Shown piece by piece: positions 23,220 through 25,880 of a stretch of 25,880 nt of DNA. The stretch spans positions 1-25,880 of the forward strand of contig CAZJHX010000148.1 in assembly GCA_964545715.1 (NCBI GenBank). Reading direction: 5' to 3'. Position numbers and translations under genes: made by a program. Below the pieces are notes generated by a model that worked only from the letters and a program-made list of their open reading frames with translations, made no database searches and was not told where the DNA came from. Within the stretch, counting starts at the first letter, position 1. Each line of letters begins with the position of its first letter. This DNA is from CAZJHX01 sp964545715 (GTDB lineage: Bacteria > Myxococcota_A > UBA9042 > GCA-2863065).

Positions 23220-24983
23220 CTAACCGACTTCGGCCGACGCGCGCCCGCCGCGCCACCAGACGACGGCCAGACCGAGGCCCATCAGCGTCAAGCCCAGCCC
23301 GATGGACAGCGCCATGGGCCGGTAGAAGAAGACGACCTCGCCGGGCCCCTGCGCCGTCACCGACAGCAGGCCTTGATAGCTCTCGGCGTCGCCGGTGATC
23401 GCGCCCTCGGCATGCCAGCCGGTCTTGAAGTTCTGATTGACGACGACCCGGCCGGCACCGTCCCCGGTGACGCGATAGGTCAGCTTGTTGGGCGTCCACT
23501 CAACCAGCTCCACGGCGCCCGAGTCGCCCAGCCAATACTCCTCGGCCAGGTAGTTGGGGTCCGACTCGACCCGCAGCGCCTCGGCGGGCGTATGGAACGG
23601 CAGGATGGGGCCGCGCGCCGACCCGCGCTTCAGCAGCGGGCAGTAGGCGTCGTTGACCCGACACACCTCGGCCTGCCGAAAAGGCTCGGCCGCTGCCGGC
23701 GCACGCGGGGCCTGCAGGGCGCTCATGTGACGATAGAGGTACGTCCGCGACTCCAAAAATGAGGGCACGGCGACGGCGAGGCAGATCAGCGCGACGACAG
23801 CGGCGCGGGCCTGAGCGCGCCATCGCTCAGGCACCCGAGAAGCGATCCCGGCGGCGACCTGATCCAGGCCAAGCGCGGCGACCACGGCGACGAGCATGCC
23901 CAGCGGGACGAGCGCTCGGGACGGGTTCCACAGCGCACCGAAGAGCGGCAGGTGCTCGACCAGATCGTGCAGGGACGGCCCCGCCGCGCACAGATGCATC
24001 TGGTTGGAGCCGCCGAACCAGCGCCCCGGCGACAGGTTGGAGCCGAGCGCATAGACCAGCAGCACGGCCGCACACAGCGCCAGGCCGCCCAACCCGCGGC
24101 GCCGTGTGGCAGCGCCCAAAACGCCCAGGCCGACAACCACCGGCCCGACGGCGCCGCAGCCCTCGAACAGGCTGCCGTTCAGGACCCAGGTGGTGAGCCC
24201 GACAAAGGCCCCCTCCAGCGTGAAGCAATAGCCCTCTTCGCCGCGCGGCATCCCGAGATCGCCGCTCCACAGGGCCGGCGCGACCTTGACGGCGGCGAGC
24301 AGCAGCGCCAGCACACCGACCCCACAAAAGCGCGCCAGCGGACGGCCGGAGCGTGCGGTCGCGGCCTGCCATCCGGCCAACAGCGCCAGGATGCCGATCA
24401 AGTAGGCCAGCGGATACATCCCGCCGCGCAGGAAGAAGAGCGCCAGCAGCACGCCCAGCCCCACGTCGTAACGCCGGCCCTGCCCCAGAAAGAGCCAGAT
24501 CCCGAGCGGGATGAGCGCCATCGTGAGGTGCATGCCCCAGCCGCCCAGCAGGTAGACAGGCATGGTGTTGGAGAAGACGAAAGCGAGCGCGGGCAGGAGG
24601 GAGGCCGAGAGGCTGGCACCAAGACGCCGGGCCAGCAGCATCAGCCCCAATGCGCCGACCGCCGTGAAAAGAATGTAGTCGATAATGGCCGCCACGAAGA
24701 CGTCGAACAGCAGGACCAGGCCGAAGGTCGGAAAAAGCGTGCCGTCCTCCATGGCGCCGATCAGGCTGAAGCCGCCCTTGGCGTACGGGTTCCACAAGGG
24801 CAGCTGCCCGTACTCCACGATGGCGTCGCGCGCGGCCGCGGGCAGGACCAGGTTGTGGCGAAAGTCGATGACGCCGGCGAAGTCGCCGACAAACGGCAGA
24901 GGGACCCAGGCCAGAAGCCCGAAGACCCCGAGCAACAGCCCGACCTGCCCACCCGAGAGCGGGGCACTCTGCTCGCGGAGCAT
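23220..24983 (-). CDS. YfhO-like polytopic membrane protein
   Basis: The 587-residue protein has 12 or more hydrophobic helices, the LPLWNPYAKGGF segment in the first large loop (about 60-71), and a C-terminal soluble part (about 400-560) ending in VVVNQNFKTGWHAEG before a last helix. These match YfhO/DUF6311-type membrane proteins, which are related to GT-C glycosyltransferases. In Gram-positive bacteria YfhO glycosylates lipoteichoic acid, but in Proteobacteria the role is unknown. The gene starts at ATG 24983 and shares a 56-base divergent upstream region with the lipoprotein gene at 25040. Its co-transcribed lipoprotein could be a substrate or simply a neighbour. Confidence 0.82.
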   Translation of the reverse strand: MLREQSAPLSGGQVGLLLGVFGLLAWVPLPFVGDFAGVIDFRHNLVLPAAARDAIVEYGQLPLWNPYAKGGFSLIGAMEDGTLFPTFGLVLLFDVFVAAIIDYILFTAVGALGLMLLARRLGASLSASLLPALAFVFSNTMPVYLLGGWGMHLTMALIPLGIWLFLGQGRRYDVGLGVLLALFFLRGGMYPLAYLIGILALLAGWQAATARSGRPLARFCGVGVLALLLAAVKVAPALWSGDLGMPRGEEGYCFTLEGAFVGLTTWVLNGSLFEGCGAVGPVVVGLGVLGAATRRRGLGGLALCAAVLLVYALGSNLSPGRWFGGSNQMHLCAAGPSLHDLVEHLPLFGALWNPSRALVPLGMLVAVVAALGLDQVAAGIASRVPERWRAQARAAVVALICLAVAVPSFLESRTYLYRHMSALQAPRAPAAAEPFRQAEVCRVNDAYCPLLKRGSARGPILPFHTPAEALRVESDPNYLAEEYWLGDSGAVELVEWTPNKLTYRVTGDGAGRVVVNQNFKTGWHAEGAITGDAESYQGLLSVTAQGPGEVVFFYRPMALSIGLGLTLMGLGLAVVWWRGGRASAEVG

Positions 24984-25039
24984 CCGGCGATGCTAGCAGA
25001 CTGCGGGGAAATGACACGACGGCGGGTGTAGACTGTCGC

Positions 25040-25880
25040 CGTGCGACCGCTCTTCTTCGCTTTGGCCATCTTCGGCGTCCTCGGATGCGGCGACGACGTG
25101 CAACCCGACGCACCTGTCCCCGCGGATAAGGACTCGACCACGCCCGCCACGGTGTGCGCGGTGGGAGACGCCCTGGCCGAGTGCGCGTCGCCCACCAGCG
25201 TGACACGTTGCTCGGATGACGGCACGCGCTGGCTCGAAACGCAATGCGAGGATGGGCTGCTCTGCTTCGGCGGCAAATGCGTGGACTATCCGTGCCTGCC
25301 CGGCGATCAGGGCTGCACTGACAGCCAGACGAAGTCCGCGTGCCTTCAGGACGACTCCGGCGCGTACGGCTGGGTGGCGTTGGAGGTCTGCGACGGGCTG
25401 TGCAAAGCCGGCGCATGCGTCGGAAACTGCACCTACGATGTGAAGCAGAACATCGGCAAGGCCTGCTCGCACCACATCATCGAGCTGACCGGCACCGGCA
25501 CCGGCGATTGTCCTGAAACGACTCTGCTGGCGGTGCCGTCGTCGGGGAACGGGAGCCTCGCGCTGTTCGACATCAGCGCGGAGCCGCCGGTGCTCGCGCT
25601 GGGGTCGCCGTTTGCCACGTGCGACGATCCCAGCCGCATCATGGTGACGGGCGGGGACGTCGTCGCGACCTGCCGTGGAGATGGGCATGTGGTGCGACAC
25701 GCCGTGGCGTCGGACGTCATCTGGGACAGGCACCTGCCGGGCTGCGAGGGCGCGCGCGGGATCGCCCGGCTGCCCGATGGCCGGCTCTTTGCGGGGTGCA
25801 CATCGACCCAGAACGTGCATGAGCTGGACTGGGACAGCGGCGAGGTGAGCGATACCCAGGCGCCGGCCCTACAGGTTTAC
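25040..25880 (+). CDS. Partial Cys-rich lipoprotein running off the window end
   Basis: From GTG 25040 the frame is open to the last base (280 codons) with no stop, and GC3 is high throughout. The N-terminus is a lipoprotein signal with lipobox GVLGC (C16), followed by an Asp/Pro-rich linker. A Cys-rich block (about 37-150, with CEDGLLCFGGKC, CLPGDQGC and CDGLCKAGACVGNC) comes next. From about 150 the sequence looks like propeller strands (LLAVPSSGNGSLALFDIS, SRIMVTGGDVVATCRGDG, IARLPDGRLFAGCT). The architecture repeats that of the lipoprotein at 21597-23210, with which it is divergent across the YfhO-like gene. No clear ribosome site precedes the GTG. Function unknown. Confidence 0.78.

Overview
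The window is about 25.9 kb of very GC-rich DNA with strongly G/C-ending codons, many lipoproteins, an Asp/Cys-rich tandem-repeat surface protein with a MYXO-CTERM-like tail, and a two-subunit class I fumarase. Together these suggest a member of the Myxococcota or a related former deltaproteobacterium. No rRNA, tRNA, CRISPR array or transposase was recognised. Genes are packed tightly, often with 4-base stop/start overlaps, and no stretch above 300 bases lacks coding sequence.

Left part (1-8642, mostly + strand). A 1475-codon frame joins a Cys-repeat surface protein, including its C-terminal anchoring tail, directly to an OmpA-type porin with its own internal signal peptide. It is followed by a junction near 4660 where a minus-strand gene remnant abuts an N-terminally truncated amidohydrolase. 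That amidohydrolase carries an Mpo1-like (DUF962) domain and leads a run of overlapping or closely spaced genes: a PAP2 phosphatase, a cytosolic TPM-domain protein, a single-pass coiled-coil protein and an exported TPM-domain membrane protein.

Middle part (8659-17847, all - strand). Class I fumarase alpha and beta subunits lie downstream of two transcription units that each start at a strong Fur-type operator. Unit A (operator 17832-17846) encodes a GT-C glycosyltransferase, a cupredoxin-fold lipoprotein lacking copper ligands, a DUF4856/imelysin-like lipoprotein, an outer-membrane porin and a small lipoprotein. Unit B (operator 12734-12748) encodes an exported FMN-binding protein, a four-helix membrane protein with in-membrane histidines and an FAD-dependent oxidoreductase. 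I infer an iron-responsive envelope system for iron capture and/or reduction; this is the best candidate for something undescribed in the window.

Right part (17945-25880). A cytosolic hybrid histidine kinase with an upstream overlapping STAS/SpoIIAA-like gene lies next to a zinc-ribbon polytopic membrane protein (+). Then come a YfhO-like membrane protein with a Cys-rich propeller-like lipoprotein (- strand), and a partial lipoprotein (+) that runs off the window end.
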